Program-made: the position numbers and the translations under genes
Shown: positions 9,066-16,833 of the stretch, piece by piece
How positions within the stretch are numbered: the first letter of the stretch is position 1
How the letters are laid out: each line of letters starts with the position of its first letter
The notes under the pieces: generated by a model
Databases searched by the model: none
Told to the model about the DNA's origin: nothing
What the model saw: the letters and a program-made list of their open reading frames with translations, nothing else
Assembly: GCF_041431135.1 (NCBI RefSeq)
Contig: NZ_CP107799.1
Coordinates: 5,828,001-5,892,000 of the forward strand
Direction: 5' to 3'
DNA length: 64,000 nt
From: Streptomyces sp. NBC_00554
GTDB lineage: Bacteria; Actinomycetota; Actinomycetes; Streptomycetales; Streptomycetaceae

Positions 9066-10142
9066 ATGCCGGACCCTTCAGGCAGCACCGACGAAAGTGC
9101 GAACGGAAGCCCCGCGAGCGATGGGGCGGGCGCTCCGTTACCGCCTGCGCCCGCGTCGGCTGGGGAAGGCATACCCGCCGGGGCTCCGCAGCCCACAGCG
9201 GTTCCCCCGACCACGCCCGCACCAGGAACGGCTTCAGCACCGGCCGGCCCGTCCGCAACCCCGTCGGCACCCGCCGGCGATCCAGCCGTACCTTCGACCA
9301 GCAGCACCACACCGGTAACCGGCGGCGATCCAAGTTCGCGCTGGCGGCACCCGCCCAACATCATCGCTCTGCTCGGCACAGCCGCCGCGATTGTGGGCAT
9401 CCCCCTCTTCATCATCTACGGCAACGACTCCTCCGGCACCGGGCGCTCACAGGCTGAGAGCGGAGAGGTGCAGGCAAGCACCGGTGTGTCAGAGGCCGCA
9501 CGCGAGCCCAAGCTCAAAGTTGCGCGTGTCGCCGCCTACATCGAGGGAGGAATCGACGGCACCGAGCGGATCACCCCGGAAGCCGAGCCTGTCAAGGCGA
9601 AGGATCTGTACGGCCCGCACCTGGACGTGACCTTTGAGAACAGGGCTCCGGGCCCCTCCCTGATCACGAAGGCGACGCTGCGGCTCCGTGAGGCCGGAAA
9701 CCTGCCGGGTTGCCATCCGAGCGGAGGGGGTCTCGGGATCTCCATGAACTACGACTTCCCGATGCCGCTTGAGCTACCGAAGACACCCTACGAGAAGACG
9801 AAGGACATCAGCTTCACCGTCGAGGACAACAAGCTCGATCGCCTGACCCTCACGATGGGACCGGAAACGGTCGGGTGGGGGTCGGCCTGGTACGGGGTCG
9901 TAGACGTCATCTTCGAGCACGATGGCACCAGGACGACTGTCGGCCCTGTCGCCGTCGTCGACACAGGGAGCGACGGACAGTTCTACCCCCAGGGCGACAC
10001 GTGGGTCATCGAGAATGTCAACGACCCCGCCTGCCTGGACGAGACGGCCGCCCTGGTGGACCGCCTGGCGAGCATCCCCGACGTCACCGTCTCGAAGGAA
10101 CTGACGTCATTGCGGGACAAGCTCACTTCCATGGGCCACTGA
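9066..10142 (+). CDS. Pro/Ala-rich membrane-anchored protein of unknown function
   Basis: The protein has 358 residues. Residues 1-95 are a low-complexity Pro/Ala/Ser/Gly tail, followed by one membrane helix (about 98-118) and an outward domain of about 230 residues. The outer domain is polar and beta-rich in appearance (LDVTFENRAPGPSL, WYGVVDVIFEHDG), with a conserved-looking Cys in each half. Topology is probably N-in, C-out. GAGGGA lies about 6 bases before the ATG. It stands alone between a terminator and the HATPase gene. No family recognised. Confidence 0.75.
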   Translation: MPDPSGSTDESANGSPASDGAGAPLPPAPASAGEGIPAGAPQPTAVPPTTPAPGTASAPAGPSATPSAPAGDPAVPSTSSTTPVTGGDPSSRWRHPPNIIALLGTAAAIVGIPLFIIYGNDSSGTGRSQAESGEVQASTGVSEAAREPKLKVARVAAYIEGGIDGTERITPEAEPVKAKDLYGPHLDVTFENRAPGPSLITKATLRLREAGNLPGCHPSGGGLGISMNYDFPMPLELPKTPYEKTKDISFTVEDNKLDRLTLTMGPETVGWGSAWYGVVDVIFEHDGTRTTVGPVAVVDTGSDGQFYPQGDTWVIENVNDPACLDETAALVDRLASIPDVTVSKELTSLRDKLTSMGH

Positions 10143-10224
10143 ACTCTCGCTTCAGGCCGCGGGCGCTCTTGGCGGTCGCCGTGTCATTCGGTACTTGGCG
10201 CCGATCCGGCCCACTCGGGAATGA

Positions 10225-10674
10225 TCACCCTTGGGGATGACGGGCTCCGCCCACGTCCACTTCCGCCCAGACCGTCTTGCGCGGCGGCGGCCCCGGCGAC
10301 ACACCCCAACGTCCGGACAGCGCCTCCACGATCAGCAATCCCCGCCCGGACTCCGCCTCCGGCAGCGCCGGTCCCGGTGACGTCGGGATGCGGTCGCCCC
10401 TCGTGTCCGCCACCTCGATGCGCAGCGTGTCGCCGACGACGTACAGCGTCAGGCGGAAGTCCCGGCCCGGCACCCGCCCATGCGTCACCGCGTTCGCCGA
10501 CAGCTCCGCCACGATCTGCGCCGGAACCTCCAACGGTAGCCCCCACGCCCGGAGTTGTTCCACCGTCAACAGACGGGCCAGACGGGCACCTCGAGGCGTG
10601 GAGGACAGGAGCACGCTGAAGTTGCGGATGGGGGCGTCAGGTTGGGTTGCGTGATCGGCGATTTCTTGGTTCAT
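10225..10674 (-). CDS. ATP-binding protein, SpoIIAB/RsbW-like HATPase
   Basis: This 149-residue single-domain GHKL ATPase has the N box in IVAELSANAVTHG, the G1 box in IEVADTRGD and the G2 region in ESGRGLLIVEAL. Such short Streptomyces HATPases resemble anti-sigma factor kinases. The start at 10674 was chosen because homologous frames begin near here; the longer upstream open frame runs into the divergent regulator's promoter. It is divergent from an HTH/DUF397 pair and with it makes up a WhiJ-type regulatory module; partners are inferred from that arrangement. Confidence 0.85.
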   Translation of the reverse strand: MNQEIADHATQPDAPIRNFSVLLSSTPRGARLARLLTVEQLRAWGLPLEVPAQIVAELSANAVTHGRVPGRDFRLTLYVVGDTLRIEVADTRGDRIPTSPGPALPEAESGRGLLIVEALSGRWGVSPGPPPRKTVWAEVDVGGARHPQG

Positions 10675-10810
10675 GTCACTCAGCGTGGCCGACCGTGCTT
10701 GCCTTGAGCTGCGATGACGCCTGTGCGTACGGGGATTGTCCGGTCTTTGTCCCGGGCTGTCTCGGCTGTCCCCGTGCCGCACGGGTACGGATGCGCGTTG
10801 GAGGTGGGCG

Positions 10811-11668
10811 ATGAGCGAGGGCGTGGACGAGGGCGTGGACGAGGCGGGCTGGGGCATCGAGCCCGGGGACGAGATGGCGCCGATGATCGAGGTCGTCGGC
10901 GGGGTGATCAAGTTCCACAGGGAGGCCGCGGGGATGAGCGCGGCCGACTTCGGGGAGGCGATGGGGTACGGGGAGGACATGATCCGCAAGATCGAGCGTG
11001 GGGCGCGGATTCCACGGCTGGAGTTCCTGTACCAGGCGGACGAGGTGCTCAACGCGGGCGGGGCGGTTGTCGCGCTGCGGGTGCACACGGAGAAGGCCCG
11101 GTATCCGAAGAAGGTGCGGGAGTTGGCTCAACTGGAGGCGCGGGCGGTTGAGTTGCTGCTGTACAGCAACCACAACATCCATGGGCTGTTGCAGACGCCG
11201 GAGTACACGAAGGCGCTGTTCGAGACACGGCAGCCCGCGCTCTCGGCCGACGTGGTGGCGCGGGAGACCGATGCCCGTATGGCCCGGAAGGCGATCTTCG
11301 AGCGGGAGCCCGCCCCCAATCTCGCCTTCGTCCAGGAACAGGTGACGCTGGAACGCCCCATCGGAGGGAAGATGGTGTTGCATCGGCAGCTCGAACACCT
11401 GCTGGAGGTGGCGCAGTTGCGGAACGTCATGCTTCAGGTCATGCCGACCGATCGGGAGGACCACGCCGGAATGGACGGTCTGATCGAGGTGCTGAAGTTC
11501 CAGGACGGTACGGCGGTCGGGCGTTCCGAAGGAGCTTTCAATGGCCGACCGGTCTCAACTCCCAGGGATCTTCGGGTCCTTGAGCTGCGGTATGGCATGA
11601 TCCGGGCGCAGGCTCTCACGCCACGGGAGTCGCTGGCCTTCATCGAGCACGTGCTGGGAGAACTATGA
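10811..11668 (+). CDS. WhiJ-like helix-turn-helix regulator with DUF5753 domain
   Basis: The 285-residue protein has an N-terminal XRE-type HTH (MSAADFGEAMGYGEDMIRKIERG) followed by the DUF5753 effector region (IHGLLQTPEYTKALFE, VTLERPIGGKMVLHRQLEHLLE). GGAGGTGG at 10800-10806 precedes the ATG. Its stop overlaps the DUF397 gene by 4 bp. The family includes WhiJ of S. coelicolor, which affects development together with small DUF397 proteins. The HTH is somewhat degenerate compared with the second copy at 21.3 kb. Confidence 0.88.
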   Translation: MSEGVDEGVDEAGWGIEPGDEMAPMIEVVGGVIKFHREAAGMSAADFGEAMGYGEDMIRKIERGARIPRLEFLYQADEVLNAGGAVVALRVHTEKARYPKKVRELAQLEARAVELLLYSNHNIHGLLQTPEYTKALFETRQPALSADVVARETDARMARKAIFEREPAPNLAFVQEQVTLERPIGGKMVLHRQLEHLLEVAQLRNVMLQVMPTDREDHAGMDGLIEVLKFQDGTAVGRSEGAFNGRPVSTPRDLRVLELRYGMIRAQALTPRESLAFIEHVLGEL

Positions 11669-11853
11669 GCACCCGTGAACTCCAGTGGTTCAAGAGCAGC
11701 TACAGCAGCAGCAGCGAACCCGGCGACTGCGTCGAGATAGCCGTGGCCCTCGCCACCATCCACGTCCGTGACTCCAAGAACACCCAAGGCCCCTGCCTCA
11801 CCGTGGAACCCACCACGTGGACGGACTTCGTGGCGTACGCATCGGGGATGTAG
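11665..11853 (+). CDS. DUF397 domain protein
   Basis: A 62-residue protein with the DUF397 pattern: W-F-KSSYS near the start (LQWFKSSYSSSSEPGDCVEIA), a central VRDSK, and a final W-x-x-F-V. It is translationally coupled to the WhiJ-like regulator (ATGA). DUF397 proteins, including BldB relatives, act with their HTH neighbours and have been likened to antitoxin-type pairs. Expression is probably set by the regulator's own promoter. Confidence 0.9.
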   Translation: MSTRELQWFKSSYSSSSEPGDCVEIAVALATIHVRDSKNTQGPCLTVEPTTWTDFVAYASGM

Positions 11854-12422
11854 ACCCGCAGCACCCTCACCTGTCCAGAACATGAGCGCGACCCATCACG
11901 ACTCTGTCACGATCCGAGTATGCGCAGGTCAGAGGCTCACGATGAGCGTTAGTCGCGATATGCCCGGTACGAGGACAGCGTTGGGACAAGGTCTCCATGG
12001 GTGCTTCACAGATGTCGGGGGGTAACCGGTTGTCGCCTTCTGGAAGTCAAGAGCGTTCTCGCTGTTCAGAGGTCACTTTGATGTGACGGTGGACTTCTTG
12101 CGGAGTCCCTTCACAGGTTCCTGACTTTTGATCACGCCACTCATGGCGCATTTGGCGTCATGACGTGATCACAGGAGTTGTGTTGAGGCTCAAGGGGAGA
12201 TGGGTCCCAGGCGCGAAAAGGCGGGGGAGACCGTCGCGCGCCGCGTTGAGACGTACGGGGCTCGCGGCAGACTCCGGTACGACGGAGGTTACGGCGGCGT
12301 CGGACGAGACGAAGTCGGCTGCTTCGTCGGCGGGTTCGGTGGCGGCCGCTGTTGATGGCGCGGTTGCAGGACCGGAAGATCGAGGTGCCGTCGGAGCGTT
12401 CGGCGACCTCGACGACGTGTCC
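11854..12422. other. intergenic region with an inverted repeat
   Basis: Nearly 570 bases without a clear gene. The best structure is an inverted repeat at 12129-12171, with outer arms TGATCACG and CGTGATCA and a shorter inner GCCA/TGGC pairing; it could be an operator for the downstream lipoprotein. From about 12165 an open frame runs without stop into the lipoprotein gene. It encodes an Arg-rich then Ala/Ser/Thr-rich stretch that could be a long N-terminal extension, but it would hide the lipoprotein signal, so I treat it as non-coding. Confidence 0.4.
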
Positions 12423-13127
12423 ATGAGAACGCCGATCGTACGCGCGGCCTTGGCCTGCCTGCTCCTGACCGGCCTCGCGGCCTGTCAGGAGAACGGCGAC
12501 AAGAACACCGACAAGAACACCGACAAGAAGACGTCATCCGCCACCGCGGCCCGCGCCTCCACGGCCCCGTCCGTCTCCCCGTGGACGTGCGACAAGCAGA
12601 GCATTCACTGGGGCAGGACACAGCAGCGGCAACAGCTCGTGGCTGCCTCCCAACTGGTGAAGGCCACAAGCGGGATGAAGGGCAGCGAAGTCTGGTTCTC
12701 GGTGATCCCGGTCAGAACCGTGAAGGCGTCCGTCGAGACGAGTGTTTCGGTGAAAGCGGACCAGGAAACCCTGCTTGCCTCGCTCGAGAAGCACATGGGT
12801 GTCGAGGAGGGCACGTTCGCCCGGCCCGGGACGGCTGTGCCTCTCCCTGACACCAAGGGTGAGATCGCCATCAACCTCGAGGGGCAGGAGGCGGAGTACG
12901 CCTCGGCCATCGGCGCGACGGTCGTGGAGGCCGACTTCGTGTACGGCTGCGCGAGTTCGACCGCCACACCTGTCTTCGGCACGGTCACGACCTGGCACAA
13001 ACGCGCCGCCGGAATGATCGAATGCGGGACCGATCCCCGACGTGTGTACATGAGGGAGGTGTACAGCCTGCTCTGCGGTGAGGAGGCCACTACTGAGCCG
13101 TCGGCATCGGTGACTCCCTCTGCCTGA
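12423..13127 (+). CDS. putative lipoprotein, tandem paralogue 1
   Basis: The ATG at 12423 gives 234 residues with a clear lipoprotein signal: MRTPIV, a hydrophobic run and lipobox LAAC. A Lys/Asp/Thr spacer follows, then a domain with WTCDKQSIHWG and three further Cys near the end (YGCASS, IECGTD, LLCGEE), so exported disulfides are likely. The same landmarks occur in order in the next gene. No good ribosome site precedes 12423, and an in-frame start at 12165-12183 (with GGAG nearby) is possible. Unknown family; surface location is inferred from the lipobox. Confidence 0.7.
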   Translation: MRTPIVRAALACLLLTGLAACQENGDKNTDKNTDKKTSSATAARASTAPSVSPWTCDKQSIHWGRTQQRQQLVAASQLVKATSGMKGSEVWFSVIPVRTVKASVETSVSVKADQETLLASLEKHMGVEEGTFARPGTAVPLPDTKGEIAINLEGQEAEYASAIGATVVEADFVYGCASSTATPVFGTVTTWHKRAAGMIECGTDPRRVYMREVYSLLCGEEATTEPSASVTPSA

Positions 13128-13244
13128 CCAACCATCAGCTTCTTCAGCAGGCGCGGTTTTCGGGCTTGCGATCCTCTGCACCGACACCTACCGCTGCGAC
13201 AAGAAGCCACAGGACGGCCTCGCGAAACTCGCGATCAACAAAGG

Positions 13245-13901
13245 ATGCTGAACGGCGTGAGCGTATCGCTTCGAGGTGTAGCCATATTTGCCGTCGGGCT
13301 GACGGCGACGTCCTGTACAGCGAACGCGGCGCCAAACCCCGGCCCGTCCGCCAACAAGGCATCAGTCAACCGGACGGTTCCGAAAAACTGGACCTGCCAG
13401 AACGGCAAATTCCACTGGGGCAAGGTGGTGAAGCGGGAGGTGCTGGTCGCCGTATCCGACGCCCAGCAGTTCGACGTCCCGGCGGGAAAGACCGTCAAGG
13501 CTGAGTTCGAAGCCGTTCCGGTCCGCTCCCTCAAGTCGGCCGTCACTCCCGCACTCCCGGACGACACCGCCTTGGATCCGCAGGCCGCCGTCGGCTCGCT
13601 CGAAGAAGAGACCGGGCTCGATCTGGCCAAGGCAGGCGCCTCCTTCGTCCTGAGCGAAGGGGACAAGGTCCTCAAAACGGAGTTCGGAAAGTTCTCCGGC
13701 GTGCTGGTCGGCGTCGTGGGCGTCAACACGGTCGAAGCATCCTTCGTCTTCGGTTGCACCACTTCCGGCCGGGAATCCGTGCGAGGCACCCTGAGCACCT
13801 GGTCGCTGGCCACGTACTCAGGGCTGTTCAAATGTGGGATCGACGAGGAACTGTCGAAGGCCGAGATCGAGGCTGAGGCACTGCTGTGCGGAGAGGAATA
13901 G
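13245..13901 (+). CDS. putative lipoprotein, tandem paralogue 2
   Basis: This 218-residue protein has a signal region ending at ATSC and then the same domain as its neighbour: WTCQNGKFHWG, VPVRSLKSAV (versus IPVRTVKASV), a SLE-x-x-x-G motif, VEASFVFGC, a W in the STW/TTW strand, KCGID and a terminal LLCGEE. It is a tandem duplicate that has diverged widely. A GTG at 13257 is an alternative start; AAAGGA abuts the ATG. It ends 1 base before the next gene, so the two are probably cotranscribed. Confidence 0.75.
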   Translation: MLNGVSVSLRGVAIFAVGLTATSCTANAAPNPGPSANKASVNRTVPKNWTCQNGKFHWGKVVKREVLVAVSDAQQFDVPAGKTVKAEFEAVPVRSLKSAVTPALPDDTALDPQAAVGSLEEETGLDLAKAGASFVLSEGDKVLKTEFGKFSGVLVGVVGVNTVEASFVFGCTTSGRESVRGTLSTWSLATYSGLFKCGIDEELSKAEIEAEALLCGEE

Positions 13902-13902
13902 C

Positions 13903-14460
13903 GTGCAGAACAAGAATGGCACCAACTGTTTGATGTCCAACTTTTCGGACTGGCAGGACAGGATGCTGCGAGCGGTCTGGCGTCACGGGGAGAACCTCTC
14001 GGAAGAGGTGGTGGCATGGATGGTTGAGCTGTATGACGAATTCGGAGAAATTTCCGAAGATGAATTCTGCGAACTTTGGACCATGCGAACCTTTTCCATG
14101 GCGAGATCGGCCTTCGAGGTAATCCAAATGTCGGCATTTGATGAAATAGGGAAAAGGATTGCCGGGGAGGAGTTTTGCTACATTAATTATTTTCGCGACC
14201 CGGAATTTGGGCCGGTCGGTGTGGTTCGCTTTAAGTCCGTGGAAGTTTCAACGCCGGATTTGGTGGAGGTTTTGGGTGTCGTAGCGGAAGGGGTGCAGGA
14301 ATTTGTTATGAATTATTATGTCACGGTCTGGCCTGTCTGTGGCCGCCACGCCTTCGGCCTGCACGTAGATTATTTCCATGAGGCTGCAGTTTGGAAATGC
14401 AATGGAGGGGTTACAGGTGGTCATGTGGTAAGGGCAGTTGATCCTTCGATTCGGCTATAG
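13903..14460 (+). CDS. hypothetical protein with WPVC-H-GLH motif, paralogue 1
   Basis: The protein has 185 residues. GTG 13903 was chosen because GAGAGGAA (13891-13898) precedes it and it directly follows the lipoprotein stop. The N-terminal half is acidic and helical. The C-terminal part carries VWPVCGRHAFGLHV, then AVWKC and GGHVVRAV, a Cys/His spacing that could bind a metal. The following gene carries the same signature. The region is visibly richer in A and T than its neighbours (for example around 14150-14320), consistent with transfer. No signal peptide. Function unknown. Confidence 0.75.
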   Translation: MQNKNGTNCLMSNFSDWQDRMLRAVWRHGENLSEEVVAWMVELYDEFGEISEDEFCELWTMRTFSMARSAFEVIQMSAFDEIGKRIAGEEFCYINYFRDPEFGPVGVVRFKSVEVSTPDLVEVLGVVAEGVQEFVMNYYVTVWPVCGRHAFGLHVDYFHEAAVWKCNGGVTGGHVVRAVDPSIRL

Positions 14461-14589
14461 ATCGTGGCGGATCGCATGAGTTCGCTGATCTCGCGGGCCG
14501 GTGCAACAGTCAATGCCACTAAGTGACTTTCGCGATGTCGACGGTCCCAGGTTCGAGTGGATGTCGATGCCGGTTGGTATATTTTGATC

Positions 14590-15237
14590 ATGGGGGCTGA
14601 TATTTCGTTGTACTCGCTGAGACATGACGCTCACTTCGAGCGCTTCGCGGCCTGGCATCTGCGGTCGGCGGAGCATCTGGACGTTGTGTGGGCGACCGGC
14701 TTGGGGGACGACGAATACCGTTCGTGGGCGTACGCGGTCTTCTGCCGCAACGGCGAGATGCCGGCGGATGCCTTCGGTGATCTCCTGCACGCTCGCAAGG
14801 TGCGGCTGACGGAGCGTGCGGTGGAGATCCTGAGAGCGCGCGGTGACCTGGACGGGGGTCCCGCAGGAGTCCCTGAGCCCTGGCGCGAGGGTCCCGGCGA
14901 GGTGTTCCCGGCGGGGATGGTTTACGTCGGCGGAGAGCCGGTCGGCTCGTTCCTGTGGCAGGAGATCGTCGCGTGCGTCGCCCGCGGAGTCCAGGCGCAC
15001 GTCGCCGCGTTGTACTGGGAGATCTGGCCCGTCTGTACGGTCCACGACCGCGGGCTGCACGTCAGCGCGGCGCGGGGGCGGGCGGGATGGTGGTGCCTCG
15101 CAACCGACCACCTGGTGTCCTGGGTCCTCGATCCGGACTCGGCGCCTGACTCATCGGGCTCGGACCCGTCGGACTCGGACCCCGACCCATCGGACACGGT
15201 CACCGCCCGACCAGGACGCCACCGTCCACGTCAGTGA
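14590..15237 (+). CDS. hypothetical protein with WPVC-H-GLH motif, paralogue 2
   Basis: From ATG 14590 the protein has 215 residues; an in-frame GTG at 14557 is possible. The C-terminal signature matches the previous gene: IWPVCTVHDRGLHV, then GWWCLATDHLVSWVLD. An acidic Asp/Ser/Pro tail follows. The N-terminal part (MGADISLYSLRHDAHFERFA, then EMPADAFGDLLHARKVRLTE) parallels the helical half of paralogue 1. Codon use here is ordinary high GC, unlike paralogue 1. Its stop overlaps the convergent SsgA-like gene by 7 bp. Function unknown. Confidence 0.72.
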   Translation: MGADISLYSLRHDAHFERFAAWHLRSAEHLDVVWATGLGDDEYRSWAYAVFCRNGEMPADAFGDLLHARKVRLTERAVEILRARGDLDGGPAGVPEPWREGPGEVFPAGMVYVGGEPVGSFLWQEIVACVARGVQAHVAALYWEIWPVCTVHDRGLHVSAARGRAGWWCLATDHLVSWVLDPDSAPDSSGSDPSDSDPDPSDTVTARPGRHRPRQ

Positions 15238-15587
15238 GCCACCGGCGCCGTCGCCATGTACGTACGGCGAAGGAACCGCAGCAGCGTCTTCGACTCGAAC
15301 TGCACGACCGCCACCCCTTGTGCCGAGTGGAACTCCATGACCGCCTGCACCCGGCCGCACGGCCAGACGCGTACGTCGCCGTTGCTGACCGGGGCGCGGA
15401 GGCCCTGTTCCAGCAACTCGCGGGCGAAGACCCACTCGTGGGGGCCGGGGAGGGTGACGTGGACCTGGCGGGGGTCGGCTTCGGGGTCGTAGCGGAGGGC
15501 GATGGGGACGGCCCGGTGTTCGTCGGCGGCGGTGTCTGCGGTGTCGGTGACGATATGGGCGCGTGCGTACTGTTCGACAGCGGACAT
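15231..15587 (-). CDS. SsgA-like sporulation/cell division regulator (SALP)
   Basis: The protein has 118 residues. SALP landmarks are present: FARELLEQGL, GDVRVWPCGR, MEFHSAQGVAVVQFE and LLRFLRRTYMATAP. These actinobacterial proteins help place divisome and wall machinery during sporulation septation. An AAGGAG site precedes ATG 15587. Which member of the SsgA-G set it corresponds to cannot be told; it is slightly shorter than SsgA and lacks a C-terminal extension. Confidence 0.88.
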   Translation of the reverse strand: MSAVEQYARAHIVTDTADTAADEHRAVPIALRYDPEADPRQVHVTLPGPHEWVFARELLEQGLRAPVSNGDVRVWPCGRVQAVMEFHSAQGVAVVQFESKTLLRFLRRTYMATAPVAH

Positions 15588-15742
15588 GGGCCGACTCCTT
15601 ACGCTGCGTAACCTGTGCGGAATCTATGAATCCGTCACCTCTCCAATGTCGCACACTCCACGGATTCCGCTCCCGGGCGTATGCCTGACCTCCCCGGTGC
15701 TCCTGCCCGGCCTCCGCTCGGCTATTCGTAACCTCCTCGCTC

Positions 15743-15780
15743 TTGCAAGAGGTTCGCAACAAGGCGCTATCCTCGTACGG
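15743..15780 (+). promoter_or_regulatory. Nur-type box over the promoter of the ECF metal transporter
   Basis: TTGCAA-GAGGT-TCGCAA (15743-15759) fits the Streptomyces nickel-uptake repressor site TTGCAA-N5-TTGCAA with one mismatch. The left half doubles as a -35-like TTGCAA, and TATCCT (15768-15773) can be the -10 after a 19-base spacer. Transcription would then begin at or next to the GTG start at 15780, giving a leaderless message. Both the Nur assignment and the start are inferences. No cobalamin riboswitch consensus is seen upstream. Confidence 0.6.
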
Positions 15781-16832
15781 TGCATGTGCCTGACGGATTC
15801 ATCAACGCCCCGGTCTCCGCGGTCACCGGAGTAGTCGCCGCCGGTGCCATCGCCGTGAGCCTCAAGGGGGCCCGCCGCGAGCTGGACGAGAAGACCGCGC
15901 CGCTCGCCGGCTTGGTCGCCGCCTTCATCTTCGCCGTGCAGATGCTGAACTTCCCGGTCGCGGCCGGGACCAGCGGACATCTGCTGGGGGGTGCGCTGGC
16001 GGCGATACTCGTCGGCCCCTACACAGGGGTCCTCTGCGTCTCCGTGGTCCTGCTGATGCAGGGCATCCTCTTCGCGGACGGCGGCCTCACCGCGCTCGGC
16101 GTGAACATCACGGACATGGCGATCGTCACGACGGTCGTCGCGTACGCCGTCTTCCGCGGCCTGGTGAAGGTGCTCCCGCGCGGGCGCCGCTCCATCACGG
16201 CCGCCGCTTTCGTCTCCGCGCTCCTTTCGGTGCCGGCCGCCGCCGTCGCCTTCACCCTCATCTACGCGGTCGGCGGCACCACCGACGTCTCGATCGACAA
16301 GGTCGCCACCGCCATGGTCGGCGTCCACATCCTCATCGGCCTCGGCGAGGCCGCGATCACCGCGCTCACGGTCGGCGCCGTCATCGCCGTACGACCGGAT
16401 CTCGTGTACGGCGCGCGGGGCCTGACCCAGCAGCTCAAGCTGCGCGTCAACGGCGAACTCGTCGACGCGCCCACGGCCGTCCCGGCCGCCGTCGCCGCCC
16501 GCACCTCCCACCGCAAGGTGTGGATCACCGGGCTCGTCGCCTCCCTGATCCTCGCCGGGTTCGTCAGCTTCTACGCCTCCGCCAGCCCCGACGGCCTGGA
16601 GAAGGTCGCCGAGGACCAGGGCATCGCCGAGGCGGCGAAGGAGCACTCCGCCGCCGACTCCCCGCTCGCGGACTACGGAGTCAAGGACGTCTCGAACGCC
16701 CGGATCTCCGGCGGCCTCGCGGGTGTGATCGGTGTCGGCGTCACCGTCGTCGCGGGCACCGGAGTCTTCTGGGCGGTCCGCAGGCGCCGTACGGCCGATG
16801 CGCCCGAAGTGTCACGTTCGCAGGTCGCCTGA
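15780..16832 (+). CDS. cbiM: ECF nickel/cobalt transporter, substrate-binding CbiM/NikM with fused PDGLE (N) domain
   Basis: The protein has 350 residues. It starts MHVPDGFI, the diagnostic N-terminus whose Met1 amine and His2 coordinate the metal, which fixes the start at GTG 15780. Several membrane helices form the M component. After about residue 240 a linker and a second module (SPDGLEKVAEDQGI, then a final helix) match the CbiN/NikN PDGLE domain, so M and N are fused. It binds Ni2+ or Co2+ in the membrane and passes it in with CbiQ and CbiO. The upstream Nur-like box favours nickel. Confidence 0.92.
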   Translation: MHVPDGFINAPVSAVTGVVAAGAIAVSLKGARRELDEKTAPLAGLVAAFIFAVQMLNFPVAAGTSGHLLGGALAAILVGPYTGVLCVSVVLLMQGILFADGGLTALGVNITDMAIVTTVVAYAVFRGLVKVLPRGRRSITAAAFVSALLSVPAAAVAFTLIYAVGGTTDVSIDKVATAMVGVHILIGLGEAAITALTVGAVIAVRPDLVYGARGLTQQLKLRVNGELVDAPTAVPAAVAARTSHRKVWITGLVASLILAGFVSFYASASPDGLEKVAEDQGIAEAAKEHSAADSPLADYGVKDVSNARISGGLAGVIGVGVTVVAGTGVFWAVRRRRTADAPEVSRSQVA

Positions 16833-16833
16833 C

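Noticed and set aside
12165..12422. In-frame N-terminal extension of lipoprotein paralogue 1
   Set aside because: It would bury a good lipoprotein signal; only a GGAG at 12174-12177 supports it. Kept as an alternative start.
13140..13251. Frame ending DKKPQDGLAKLAINKGC between the lipoprotein genes
   Set aside because: No start or ribosome site seen; possibly a remnant of a third gene but too short to call.
15588..15779. Cobalamin riboswitch before the ECF transporter
   Set aside because: No B12-box consensus, and the likely promoter sits right at the start codon, leaving no room for a leader.
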